This document shows positions 48,827 to 57,753 of a stretch of 64,000 nt of DNA, piece after piece. A program made the translations under genes and the position numbers. Position 1 is the first letter of the stretch. Each line of letters opens with the position of its first letter. The notes beneath the pieces are model-generated. The model was given only the letters and a program-made list of their open reading frames with translations, ran no database searches and was not told where the DNA came from. Origin of the DNA: Psychrobacter sp. Pi2-1 (GTDB lineage Bacteria; Pseudomonadota; Gammaproteobacteria; Pseudomonadales; Moraxellaceae); contig NZ_CAJHBO010000006.1 in the NCBI RefSeq assembly GCF_904846645.1, positions 99,111 through 163,110 on the forward strand. Direction: 5' to 3'.

Positions 48827-49471
48827 ATGACCCTGCGTCCTTTATCTAAAATTGACCAGTTGTTACTTGGGGTCGATAAGGCATTACGAGCTGTCGTGCC
48901 CCATTCCAATCCAAGCACGCGTCCGTTGCCCGTCAGTAGCGATGAGATTCCTGAGCTGACCATCACAGAGGCGCGGCACGTTTCAGGTCTTATGCGTATC
49001 AATCATACAGGTGAAGTATGTGCGCAAGGTCTATACCATGGCCAAGCGTTTGCCGCAAAAGACACTGGTGTCAAACAAGCCATGCAACAATCGGCCGAAG
49101 AAGAAGTCGATCATTTGGTCTGGTGCGAGACTCGTCTAAGCGAACTTGGTAGCCATGCCAGCGTATTTACGCCGCTTTGGTACGGTATGTCTTTTGGACT
49201 CGGTGCAGTCGCAGGCGCGATCTCAAATGAGTTTAGCTTAGGGTTTGTAGCAGAAACAGAAGCGCAGGTCAGCGAGCATCTACAGGATCATATCAAGCAA
49301 TTACCTGAACATGATCAGCGCTCAAAAGAAATATTGGCACAAATGGATAAAGAGGAGCTGCATCATCGCGAGCTAGCACTTGCAAGCGGCGGCGCTGCTT
49401 TGTCTCCAGCAGTACGTCGGACCATGCGATGGATGGCAAATCGTATGAAAGATACCGCTTATCATTTATAG
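48827..49471 (+). CDS. coq7: 2-polyprenyl-3-methyl-6-methoxy-1,4-benzoquinone monooxygenase
   Basis: A di-iron hydroxylase that makes demethylubiquinone in ubiquinone synthesis. It takes the place of UbiF in many gammaproteobacteria. Iron ligands are visible in RINHTGEVCAQGL (E63), SAEEEVDHLVWC (E-x2-H), the mid-protein FVAETEAQVSEHL and the final EELHHRELA. At 214 aa it is a standard bacterial Coq7. AGGAG lies just before the ATG. It is monocistronic between the transporter and an exported repeat protein, with no terminator clearly seen. Confidence 0.95.
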   Translation: MTLRPLSKIDQLLLGVDKALRAVVPHSNPSTRPLPVSSDEIPELTITEARHVSGLMRINHTGEVCAQGLYHGQAFAAKDTGVKQAMQQSAEEEVDHLVWCETRLSELGSHASVFTPLWYGMSFGLGAVAGAISNEFSLGFVAETEAQVSEHLQDHIKQLPEHDQRSKEILAQMDKEELHHRELALASGGAALSPAVRRTMRWMANRMKDTAYHL

Positions 49472-49707
49472 CTTATGGTTACAGGTACTGTGGTTAGCTG
49501 CTGTTATCGATTTTCTTACTAATTAATAGCTGCACAGATTTACGTAGGTTTGCTTAATTCTAGTGATTAACAATCCTACCACAGATAGCGTAAAGCTTAA
49601 TTTGCTACGGTATTAAAAATTTGTACGATTTTGCAGCAATGCGCTATTTATATTACCGTCCAATCAATGAATAACAACCAAATAAATTAAACAAGGTAAC
49701 GATTTTT

Positions 49708-50832
49708 ATGAAAGCGATTCTCTCTAGTAGCCACTCTATTAAGTCACCGAAGTTTGCAACGTTGACCGTCATGGCTGCAACCTGTGCCATGCTGTTATCT
49801 GCACCTGTGAATGCAGCAGAAACTGATGCCACTGCAACGGCTGTACCTAGTGCGATGGATTCAAGCAAACGTGTGATTCGTCTTGCTCGTCCCAATGCAG
49901 CTATCAGTCCTGCTCAAACCAACGCCGCTCAAACAGGTTTACCAGCAACACCTGCGAGCAACAGCCAGCCGACTAATGCGCAAACAACTAACATGCAACT
50001 AAGCGGCACTCTGCAAAACAATGTACCTGTTAGTACTGCTCAACCTCAAACACCGCAAATGATGTCGCCTGCTGCTGCACCTGTCATGAAGGGTACTACC
50101 CGCGTTTACGAGCCTGGTCCAATGACAGCTACCGGTATCGACTTGCGTAGCGGACAACTTCCGAATATTCCTACACCGCAAGTACAACTATCAGATATGA
50201 GCTTTGTCAAAACTGTACTGATTCCACAACAAAAAGGGCTAGGTACTGATAAGCTTGATGTCAGCTTATTAGATGACTTCATCGCTGATGTATCCCCTAA
50301 CGCGCGTCACTATCCACCAAACTTCCCTAACCGCTCACAGCGCCATTACACACGTGAAAAAATCAAAGTATTAGCGGATTGGATCGAACCTTATGCTAAG
50401 TCGCCAGACGCGTCTTTTGATGTATTGCTTCGTGCCGCTAAGCTAAACGGTATGGGTCGTAATCTAGATTTGGGTTCAGACTACACGGTACGTGGTGGTC
50501 AGTATGTCGATCGCGCTATCAAGCTGCAACCTGATAGTGGTGAGGCTAACTTCCTATACGGCATGATGCTATCAGAAGGTGGCGGGTTCAAAGAAGGTCA
50601 AAAGTATCTAGACCGAGCTGTCGCTTTAGGATACACCGAAGCAGAACAAAGCTTGGCACAGTCAGATCTACTCAGTGACCGCCGTGCTAATGCGTTAGAG
50701 CGTCTACGTCGTCTTGAAGGGCAATACCCTAACAATACTGTTATTCCTCAACAAATCAAACTCGTTGAAGAAGGCAAATTCTATATTTGGGATATCCCTG
50801 CTCCTGACATCAGCGTAAGACCAGGTGCATAG
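49708..50832 (+). CDS. Exported protein with TPR/Sel1-like repeats, function unknown
   Basis: A 374-aa protein with a signal peptide (cleavage after VNA, residue 36). An Ala/Thr/Gln/Asn-rich low-complexity stretch (about 37-135) follows, then a helical domain. The C-terminal half has TPR-like segments: YVDRAIKLQPDSGEANFLYGMMLSEGG and KYLDRAVALGYTEAEQSLAQSDL. The end (WDIPAPDISVRPGA) looks specific. Similar proteins are, to my recall, conserved in Moraxellaceae without a known role. AAGG lies before the ATG and a strong terminator follows, so it forms its own unit. A periplasmic scaffold role would be a guess. Confidence 0.72.
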   Translation: MKAILSSSHSIKSPKFATLTVMAATCAMLLSAPVNAAETDATATAVPSAMDSSKRVIRLARPNAAISPAQTNAAQTGLPATPASNSQPTNAQTTNMQLSGTLQNNVPVSTAQPQTPQMMSPAAAPVMKGTTRVYEPGPMTATGIDLRSGQLPNIPTPQVQLSDMSFVKTVLIPQQKGLGTDKLDVSLLDDFIADVSPNARHYPPNFPNRSQRHYTREKIKVLADWIEPYAKSPDASFDVLLRAAKLNGMGRNLDLGSDYTVRGGQYVDRAIKLQPDSGEANFLYGMMLSEGGGFKEGQKYLDRAVALGYTEAEQSLAQSDLLSDRRANALERLRRLEGQYPNNTVIPQQIKLVEEGKFYIWDIPAPDISVRPGA

Positions 50833-50946
50833 AAATGCTGTACTTGTTGAGACTAGCTGCTACTGAGGGTTTGATTTATAAAATATTTGTTTAATAATAC
50901 CCTCAATAGATAAAATCTTTAATAAGTAATCTAAGTTTCAAATACC

Positions 50947-50990
50947 AAGCGCTTTTGTTTTATATCTATAAGGCAAAAGCGCTTTTTTTT
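50947..50990 (+). terminator. Terminator of the exported repeat protein gene
   Basis: AAGCGCTTTTG pairs with CAAAAGCGCTT around a 16-nt loop, followed by T8. Confidence 0.9.
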
Positions 50991-51133
50991 GACTAGCAGA
51001 AAACCATTCGTTTTAAAACTCGCTTTTGTAGAATTGCAAATAAATAGTCTAACGTCAAAAGTTGCGCTACACTCATTATCAATTGCTACCTTCATTACTC
51101 ATCTCTCATAACTACCGTTTATTGGACTGACTT

Positions 51134-53611
51134 ATGACTTTCGCTGGCTTTGGCAAACAGACAGTAGTGCATACTAATAAAAAAACCCTGCCCATTACGT
51201 CACTTATGCTTTTGGCGGCAGCAGTATTGCTACCAGCGTGTAGTACGGTGACGGTCGATAAACAAGCCTCGGCCAAGACCATATCAGCGCAGCGCGGCAA
51301 TATCGTCACTGACAATGCGTTAAGTAGCGACACAGCATCTGCTTTACTATCAGCAGGACTGAATGAGCAAGCCTGTATGCAGCAATTTGACTTATGCTTG
51401 ACTCAGCTCTCTGACAGTATGCTTAACAGACACTATCGCCCTGCTTTGGCTATTTTTGCAGAACTGCACTATGCAAAAGCGCGTCAACTATCTGATTCAA
51501 AAAACTGTCGTAATGCGCTGGCACGCCCGCCACTTGATCCGTATTACGCCAACGCGCCCTTAAGTGATAATGACGCCAAAACGCAGCAAAAAGAAACCGA
51601 CCTGTGTTTGACCGATTATCAAGCAAGGTTATTTGATGCCGTCAAATACAGCTACACCTACCTATTTTATGACAGCTTGACCCATGACTTTGAAGGTGCA
51701 GAGCAAAATAGCAATAGCCATCGTGCGCAAAACCGTATTCCAAATGACAATGATATCCAAACCCAAGACATTTATAACGCTGCTAGCAATGACGTTATTA
51801 CTCAAATTTATCAGTCGACTGAAAATGCCAATAAATTGATGGGTAATACGACAGTAGAATATCTGCCGATAACGTCTACCCAGCGTGACAACACGGATGA
51901 AGCAGCAATCGCCAATCGACCACCACTAAAGGGCAAAGCAACAGACCAAGTCAAAGTCATGAAAGTTACCGTAGATGACTACAATCTTGATATTTATTTG
52001 CCAAACGAAAACAACTATCTGCAAAACGCTCATAAACAAACTTCCGCCTTGGCAGACTTATCATCTACTTATGAGCTGCGACTCTCCGGTCTAAATTCTG
52101 TGAGCAAACGCCCCGGCTTAGGCATTAGCTTGGTGGCATCGTTGGATGATCGCTACACCACCACAATCCGTCAGTTGTTGGTTGCCTCCTTATCTGGTCG
52201 ACTGACAAATGAAGATAAAAATACGGACGACAGTGAGCCAAGCTCTCGTATTTATCCCACTGGACATCTGCTATTGACTGGGCTGATTAAGCCAGATGGC
52301 GATAGCGTATTAGACGCACTGAGCAGTCGTAAGCTTGATATTCATTTATATAATCCGTACCAAACCGAATCCGTCAATATTCTCAATGATGACTACCCAC
52401 TGGCAGCCAACTTTTCGGCGGGATATGGATTATGGCTATCAGAGAACCAGTTAGATGGCGTAGGCTATTTAAACTTGATTACGCGCCAACCAGATGCTCA
52501 GCTGCCCAAACTCTTCATGCTTGAGCCTTATGATCCTGATAAACGCGTGTTGATTATGTTGCACGGGCTGGCTTCTAGTCCAGCAACTTGGGTAAATCTG
52601 ACCAACGATATTCTTAATGATGACAAACTGCGTGATAATTACCAAGTTTGGCAAATATTCTATCCAACCAACCTGCCTATTTTAGAAAATCGCTACCAGA
52701 TTCAACAGTTAATCAACAGCACCTACCAGCAGACTGATCCCAATGGACAAAATCGCGCCAGTCGAAATAGTGTGATTATCAGTCATAGTATGGGTGCCAT
52801 TATCGCTCGTATGATGCTATCTGATGAAAATTTAGTCGATGATTTAGATAAGCTTAACGACAAAGATATCCTCTCTAGCAATGAGAAACAGCAAATCCGT
52901 AACGCGCTCAAGACTTCTTTTGGTGAAGATGAGTTAAAGAAGCGTTTTGAGCTACAGGCATTGCCGCAAGTAGACACCGCTGTCTTTCTATCTGCACCTT
53001 TCCGTGGTACCGATTATGCAGATCGCTGGTTTACCCGTGCGCTACGCCGCATCGTTTACTTACCTGTAGGTTTGGTCAAGACATTCACGGATAACTTAGC
53101 AACCATTGCCACACAAGGCGACTTGGCGCAAAACCCACTGGGCGCGTTATATTTGCAGAACGGTGCCAGCCAGTTAAGTGACAAGTCTTCTTTTATAGAG
53201 TTAACCAAAGACATCACTATGAATGAGCGTATCACTTACCATTCAATTATTGCCAATAATGATGCCGATATCACTAAAGGACTGGCACAAACGCAACCAA
53301 ATGGTGCCAAGATTGATTTGTCTCAAGCGGTAGAAGACAACTCTGGAAACGAAACGGCGAGCGTTGATGTCAGCGACAATACTGAGACATCACAGTTACC
53401 ACCTGAGCCGCTTGTTGCTGCTGTGACAGTCAATGATGATATCAGTCAAGCACTGACCGAGCGTTTGTCAGATGGTATCGTTCCTTATAACAGTGCCCAT
53501 CTCGACGGCGCCGCGTCTGAGACAATTATCAATGGCGGTCATAGTATTCAGACCAATCCGCAGACCATTTTGACATTGCGAAGAATTTTGCATAAGCAGC
53601 TACAAGAATGA
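51134..53611 (+). CDS. Alpha/beta-hydrolase (lipase-like) lipoprotein
   Basis: An 825-aa protein. The N-terminus has a signal sequence ending in a lipobox-like LLPAC with C36, so it is probably a lipoprotein. The first half (about 40-460) is of unknown fold. The second half is an alpha/beta hydrolase: oxyanion strand VLIMLHGLASSPATW, nucleophile elbow S-H-S552-M-G, aspartate D780 in SDGIVPY and histidine H803 in INGGHSIQ. The pattern SHSMG and the HGLASSP loop resemble triacylglycerol lipases and PGAP1-like esterases. A phospholipid or ester substrate at the outer membrane is inference. It is flanked by terminators on both sides, so monocistronic. Confidence 0.8.
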   Translation: MTFAGFGKQTVVHTNKKTLPITSLMLLAAAVLLPACSTVTVDKQASAKTISAQRGNIVTDNALSSDTASALLSAGLNEQACMQQFDLCLTQLSDSMLNRHYRPALAIFAELHYAKARQLSDSKNCRNALARPPLDPYYANAPLSDNDAKTQQKETDLCLTDYQARLFDAVKYSYTYLFYDSLTHDFEGAEQNSNSHRAQNRIPNDNDIQTQDIYNAASNDVITQIYQSTENANKLMGNTTVEYLPITSTQRDNTDEAAIANRPPLKGKATDQVKVMKVTVDDYNLDIYLPNENNYLQNAHKQTSALADLSSTYELRLSGLNSVSKRPGLGISLVASLDDRYTTTIRQLLVASLSGRLTNEDKNTDDSEPSSRIYPTGHLLLTGLIKPDGDSVLDALSSRKLDIHLYNPYQTESVNILNDDYPLAANFSAGYGLWLSENQLDGVGYLNLITRQPDAQLPKLFMLEPYDPDKRVLIMLHGLASSPATWVNLTNDILNDDKLRDNYQVWQIFYPTNLPILENRYQIQQLINSTYQQTDPNGQNRASRNSVIISHSMGAIIARMMLSDENLVDDLDKLNDKDILSSNEKQQIRNALKTSFGEDELKKRFELQALPQVDTAVFLSAPFRGTDYADRWFTRALRRIVYLPVGLVKTFTDNLATIATQGDLAQNPLGALYLQNGASQLSDKSSFIELTKDITMNERITYHSIIANNDADITKGLAQTQPNGAKIDLSQAVEDNSGNETASVDVSDNTETSQLPPEPLVAAVTVNDDISQALTERLSDGIVPYNSAHLDGAASETIINGGHSIQTNPQTILTLRRILHKQLQE

Positions 53612-53686
53612 TGTAGATTTTTGTTATTTTACAAAGTTTTTGGCGCATAAATCGCAACCTTTAAATATCAGTCATAGGTTTCAACT

Positions 53687-53720
53687 AAGCAGTATGTTCG
53701 CGCATACTGCTTTGTTTTTA
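53687..53720 (+). terminator. Terminator of the lipase-like gene
   Basis: AAGCAGTATG and CATACTGCTT form a perfect 10-bp stem with a TTCGCG loop, followed by TGTTTTTA. Confidence 0.88.
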
Positions 53721-53868
53721 ATAATATTAATTTTATTTTTCAATGTTTGAATTATGTTATTTTGGTGACTCTGAGGTCTGCAACAGACAGACTGGGTTGC
53801 TTGCGTGTATATCTAGGTGAGCGCATAATATATCTATAGCACATGACAGTAATATGTAAATTTATAAG

Positions 53869-53927
53869 GACATAAATTATTCAATTCAGCTAAACAGTGA
53901 GTCGCAAACTTAGCCACAATTTATGTC
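53869..53927 (+). promoter_or_regulatory. Inverted repeat in the region upstream of cydA
   Basis: GACATAAATT (53869-53878) and AATTTATGTC (53918-53927) are perfect reverse complements. A nested GCTAA/TTAGC pair (53889-53893, 53910-53914) lies within. It sits in the roughly 340-bp gene-free stretch 53721-54062 that must hold the cydAB promoter. No clear FNR/Anr box was found. Confidence 0.45.
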
Positions 53928-54062
53928 TAATGGAGCTAAGTCCACGTCACTGAGCTATTGCCCGTAATGTTTGCCACTTTGATCGATGGATAGTTACGGA
54001 CAGTTACTTGAGCGTTGTATGGAAGTCAGCGCTATTCAGCTAACAGATGAGAGTAACCGTTT

Positions 54063-55559
54063 ATGTTCGCTACATTTATGATTGACCAGCTCGATGCGCT
54101 GATGCTTGCGCGTATCCAATTCGCTTTTGTTATCTCGTTTCATATCGTCTTTCCTGCCTTTTCTATCGGTCTTGCCAGCTGGCTTGCGGTGCTTGAATTC
54201 CGCTGGTTAAGAACTGGTGAACCTATCTATGCTGAAGTCTACAAGCATTGGGTCAAAATATTTGCTGTCGTCTTTGGTTTAGGCGTGGTATCAGGCGTGG
54301 TAATGTCCTACCAGTTCGGTACTAACTGGGCTGTATTCTCTGATAAAGCCGGTAACGTTTTAGGCCCATTACTCGCCTACGAGGTACTGACGGCGTTCTT
54401 TTTAGAAGCGTCCTTCTTAGGCATTATGCTATTTGGTTGGGGTCGCGTGAGCAAACGCATGCATTTTGCCTCAACCGCCATTGTTGCTATTGGTACCTTG
54501 ATTTCAGGCTTTTGGATATTGGCCGCTAACAGCTTTATGCAGACCCCTCAGGGCTTTATGATGGGTGCAGATGGTCTGCTCTATCCTACCGACTGGCTTG
54601 AAATTATCTTCAACCCATCGTTCCCTTACCGTTATGCTCATATGATGACCGCAGCCTTTCTGACGACTGCCTTTGTCATTGGTGGTATCGGCGCATATTA
54701 TATTCAATCTAAAAAGCACGTCGAGCACCGTGCGCATGGTCGTGTAATGCTAGGTATGGCGATGATTATGGCCATCTTTGTGGCACCGGCGCAGGTATTG
54801 ATTGGTGATGAGCATGGTCTAAATACCCTTGAGCACCAACCTGCTAAAGTAGCTGCGATGGAAGGACTCTGGGAGGATGAGCGCGGTGCCGCACTACGCT
54901 TATTTGCGATTCCCGATCAAGAAAATCAGACCAATAAGTACGAAGTAAAAATTCCTTATGTGACCGGTTTAATCTTAACCCATTCGTTAGATGGTGAAGT
55001 TAAAGGGCTCAAAAACTGGGCACCTGAAGATCAACCACCTGTCATTATCGTATTTTGGGCGTTTCGTATCATGGTTGGTATTGGCATGCTTATGGTGCTG
55101 GTCGGCCTATTCAGTCTATACAAATACTTCAAAAAACAGCAGTTCAATACTGACAGTGTGTGGTTCCACCGTGCTTGGATGATGATGACACCGCTTGGTT
55201 TTATCGCCTTATTATCAGGTTGGTTCGTAACCGAGACAGGACGTCAGCCTTGGACGGTTTACGGGGTCATTCGTACCGCTGAAAGTATGTCTCCACTTGC
55301 CGCACAGCAAGTGGCGACGACATTAATTGGCTTTATCGTTCTGTACATATTTGTCTTTGGTGCAGGCAGTTTTTATATTTTACGGTTGATCGCGCAAGGA
55401 CCTAAGCCTTACGAAGATCCAGATGAAGATCATTATTATGACCATACTGTGACAGAAAGTCAGGGACGCGCGTTAAGTGGTGATAGTAATCCTGCTAAAG
55501 GTACTGAAGAAGACTTAGATGAGCCTGCAAACGATGTCGATGATGGAGGATTACGCTAA
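54063..55559 (+). CDS. cydA: Cytochrome bd-type ubiquinol oxidase subunit I (CIO type)
   Basis: This subunit binds the haems and quinol in the bd oxidase, reducing O2 to water. At 498 aa it has about nine membrane helices. The haem b595 ligand is H27 in ARIQFAFVISFHIVFPAFS. A later His in FPYRYAHMMTAAF and the motif TETGRQPWTVYG are conserved. The periplasmic Q loop is of the short type, which places it with the cyanide-insensitive CioA oxidases of Pseudomonas rather than E. coli CydA. The stop overlaps the cydB start by one base (TAATG). The C-terminal 60 residues are acidic and specific. Confidence 0.94.
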   Translation: MFATFMIDQLDALMLARIQFAFVISFHIVFPAFSIGLASWLAVLEFRWLRTGEPIYAEVYKHWVKIFAVVFGLGVVSGVVMSYQFGTNWAVFSDKAGNVLGPLLAYEVLTAFFLEASFLGIMLFGWGRVSKRMHFASTAIVAIGTLISGFWILAANSFMQTPQGFMMGADGLLYPTDWLEIIFNPSFPYRYAHMMTAAFLTTAFVIGGIGAYYIQSKKHVEHRAHGRVMLGMAMIMAIFVAPAQVLIGDEHGLNTLEHQPAKVAAMEGLWEDERGAALRLFAIPDQENQTNKYEVKIPYVTGLILTHSLDGEVKGLKNWAPEDQPPVIIVFWAFRIMVGIGMLMVLVGLFSLYKYFKKQQFNTDSVWFHRAWMMMTPLGFIALLSGWFVTETGRQPWTVYGVIRTAESMSPLAAQQVATTLIGFIVLYIFVFGAGSFYILRLIAQGPKPYEDPDEDHYYDHTVTESQGRALSGDSNPAKGTEEDLDEPANDVDDGGLR

Positions 55560-56575
55560 TGTTTAACTTCGGTGATGTATTAGATTTACCTCTCATTTGG
55601 GGCGGTTTGATTGCTTTGTCTGTCTTTGTCTATGTACTGCTTGATGGCTTTGATTTGGGCTGCGGTATTTTGTTCCCATTTGCAGGCTCAGATAAAAACC
55701 GTAGCCGAATGATGAACTCTATCGCGCCATTTTGGGACGGTAATGAGACGTGGCTAGTACTAGGCGGTGGTGGTCTATTCGCAGCATTCCCTGTTGCTTA
55801 TGGCATCATTATGACAGGTCTTTATTTACCCGTGACTGCCATGTTGTTCGGTCTTATCATGCGCGGTGTGGCGTTTGAGTTTCGCTTTAAATCCTCTTCG
55901 CGCCGGCATGTATGGGATACCTTTTTCTTTGTCGGTTCAGTCGTTGCCACTTTCTCTCAAGGCATTATGCTTGGGGCATTAGTGCAAGGGTTAGAAGCCA
56001 GTAACCGTCTATATACTGGTGGCCCATTTGATTGGCTCACACCCTTCTCGATAGTGTGCGGATTTGCCATGATTATTGGTTATGCCTTACTTGGCTCGAC
56101 GTGGCTTATTATAAAAACAGAACACACGCTACAAGTATGGGCGCGCCAAGTTTCTAGATGGATGCTTACTGCGTTGCTAGTAGCGATGGTTGTGGTCACA
56201 GCGTTTATGTATTTCTCAGACATTGACGCATTAGAAGGCTGGTTTAGTTTTCCAGATTTGTTATACCTTGCTCCTATGCCTATTATTGTCATGCTTTTAT
56301 TCTTTATCATGCGTAAAGACTTAAAAACTGAGCGTGAGTATCGTCCATTTTTACTAACGGTTGCCTTATTTCTAATGGGTTATATCGGCGTTTGTTTCGC
56401 CCTATTCCCTTATATCGTACCGTATCAAATGACGATTTATGAAGCTGCTGCAGCCGATACTTCGTTATCATTCATGCTGATTGGCGCATGTATCATGTTA
56501 CCGATTATCTTGAGCTATACAGCATTTGCTTACTATACCTTTAAAGGTAAGTCTGATCACAATCCGATGTACTAG
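55559..56575 (+). CDS. cydB: Cytochrome bd-type ubiquinol oxidase subunit II (CIO type)
   Basis: The second structural subunit, 338 aa with about eight membrane helices, nearer to Pseudomonas CioB (335 aa) than to E. coli CydB (379 aa). Signature segments are LLDGFDLGCGILFPF, GNETWLVLGGGGLFAAFPVAYG and RGVAFEFRFK. It overlaps cydA by one base and is followed within 96 bp by a 38-residue membrane peptide gene. Confidence 0.95.
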   Translation: MFNFGDVLDLPLIWGGLIALSVFVYVLLDGFDLGCGILFPFAGSDKNRSRMMNSIAPFWDGNETWLVLGGGGLFAAFPVAYGIIMTGLYLPVTAMLFGLIMRGVAFEFRFKSSSRRHVWDTFFFVGSVVATFSQGIMLGALVQGLEASNRLYTGGPFDWLTPFSIVCGFAMIIGYALLGSTWLIIKTEHTLQVWARQVSRWMLTALLVAMVVVTAFMYFSDIDALEGWFSFPDLLYLAPMPIIVMLLFFIMRKDLKTEREYRPFLLTVALFLMGYIGVCFALFPYIVPYQMTIYEAAAADTSLSFMLIGACIMLPIILSYTAFAYYTFKGKSDHNPMY

Positions 56576-56670
56576 TCGCTAATCGCGACGGACAACGGAT
56601 CAGCTAAAGAGGATGGCTATCATCGTTTATAGATGGTAGTCACACTTCAAACGCTAATCAGGAGATTTCT

Positions 56671-56787
56671 ATGAAAAAGTTCAGTAAAAAACAATCGCAA
56701 TGGGCATGGTTTGTAGGTCTATATTTGGCAGGGTTTTTAGTGGTATTTACCATTGCTCAGCTAATTAAACTGGCCATGGGTGTTTAG
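56671..56787 (+). CDS. DUF2474/CydX-like small membrane peptide of the bd oxidase
   Basis: A 38-residue protein, MKKFSKKQSQWAWFVGLY followed by one hydrophobic helix and ending KLAMGV. The basic start, Trp pair and single helix match DUF2474, a peptide found after cioAB-type operons. In E. coli the analogous CydX stabilises the bd oxidase haems. AGGAG lies 7 nt before the ATG. It ends before a bidirectional terminator, so it closes the cydAB operon. The subunit role is inferred from position and size. Confidence 0.82.
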   Translation: MKKFSKKQSQWAWFVGLYLAGFLVVFTIAQLIKLAMGV

Positions 56788-56917
56788 TATCATTGCCTAC
56801 TCATACGATTGAGTGCCAGTTAGTCAGCTAATAAATAGCTTGCTAGATGCTACATTTGCACTTTTATCTTGCACACATACCTTTTAGACATGTCGTAAAA
56901 AATATCTCTATATACAT

Positions 56918-56953
56918 AAAAAAAGCAGCGTTGAATAATCGACGCTGCTTTTT
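56918..56953. terminator. Bidirectional terminator between the cyd operon and murU
   Basis: AAAAAGCAGCGT (56920-56931) pairs with ACGCTGCTTTTT (56942-56953). A-run and T-run flank both sides, serving two convergent units. Confidence 0.93.
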
Positions 56954-56969
56954 ATTTATCTTAAATTTA

Positions 56970-57707
56970 TCAGTTTGGCTTACCTGCATGCTCGATATCA
57001 TTCTGTTCGATAAACTCATTAACCTGTGTTAGACGCTCTGGGGTCCCCACGTCTATCCAATTATCTGTCGTCACTTCAGCGGTAATCTGAAACTTTATCA
57101 TTGCTTGCTTTAGTAGTGGTGCTAATGCAGCAGGCTGTCCTGACACCAGACCTTCTATTAATTTGGGTGACATTACGCTAATACCCGCAAAGGTATACTT
57201 ATCTGCATCGCCGACCGGCTGTTCACTAGCAAGGCCATTATTAATCGCGAAATCGCCGCCATTATTATGCTCTGGATTATCAATCAACAACAAATGCGCG
57301 CGCTGATCCGCTCCCAATGTATAGTCTGTTAATTGAGAGAAGTCATAGGTAGTCCAGACGTCAGAATTGACCAGAATAAACGGCTCATCTTTTAGTTTAC
57401 CTGATTGTAATGCCTGAAAAATGCCGCCTGCGGTCTCAAGTGGTTCATCGTCTTCTACTGACCAATGCAACTTTACGCCATACTGTGAACCGTCACCTAA
57501 GCTGTCCATTAGCTTATCTGCCAACCATGAGGCATTGACTGTGATATCAGTAATGCCTGCTGCTTGTAGTGCTTTAATATGCCATACAATAAGCGGTTGA
57601 CCTGCGACTTCAACCAAAGGCTTGGGCGTCTCAAGCGTTAATGGACGTAGGCGTGTGCCCTTGCCCGCTGCCAAAATCATGGCTTGTGTAATCGTAGAGG
57701 TAGACAT
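56970..57707 (-). CDS. murU: N-acetylmuramate alpha-1-phosphate uridylyltransferase MurU
   Basis: This nucleotidyltransferase turns MurNAc-1-phosphate plus UTP into UDP-MurNAc in the cell-wall recycling route that bypasses MurA (fosfomycin target). The NTP motif MILAAGKGTRLRPLT and the substrate lysine in TPKPLVEVAG are seen; the metal Asp is in FILVNSDVW. ATG at 57707 is chosen because TAGGAG lies 5 nt upstream; a frame start at 57728 is less likely. At 245 aa it fits Pseudomonas MurU (about 223 aa). It is 46 bp downstream of amgK and so probably co-transcribed. Confidence 0.92.
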   Translation of the reverse strand: MSTSTITQAMILAAGKGTRLRPLTLETPKPLVEVAGQPLIVWHIKALQAAGITDITVNASWLADKLMDSLGDGSQYGVKLHWSVEDDEPLETAGGIFQALQSGKLKDEPFILVNSDVWTTYDFSQLTDYTLGADQRAHLLLIDNPEHNNGGDFAINNGLASEQPVGDADKYTFAGISVMSPKLIEGLVSGQPAALAPLLKQAMIKFQITAEVTTDNWIDVGTPERLTQVNEFIEQNDIEHAGKPN

Positions 57708-57753
57708 CTGCGCTCCTATCTTTATCATTTAAATTAATTTAGCTGAGCGTCAT

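Noticed and set aside
54000..54062. Possible FNR/Anr site before cydA (TTTGATCGATGG)
   Set aside because: Only half of the TTGAT-N4-ATCAA pattern is present.
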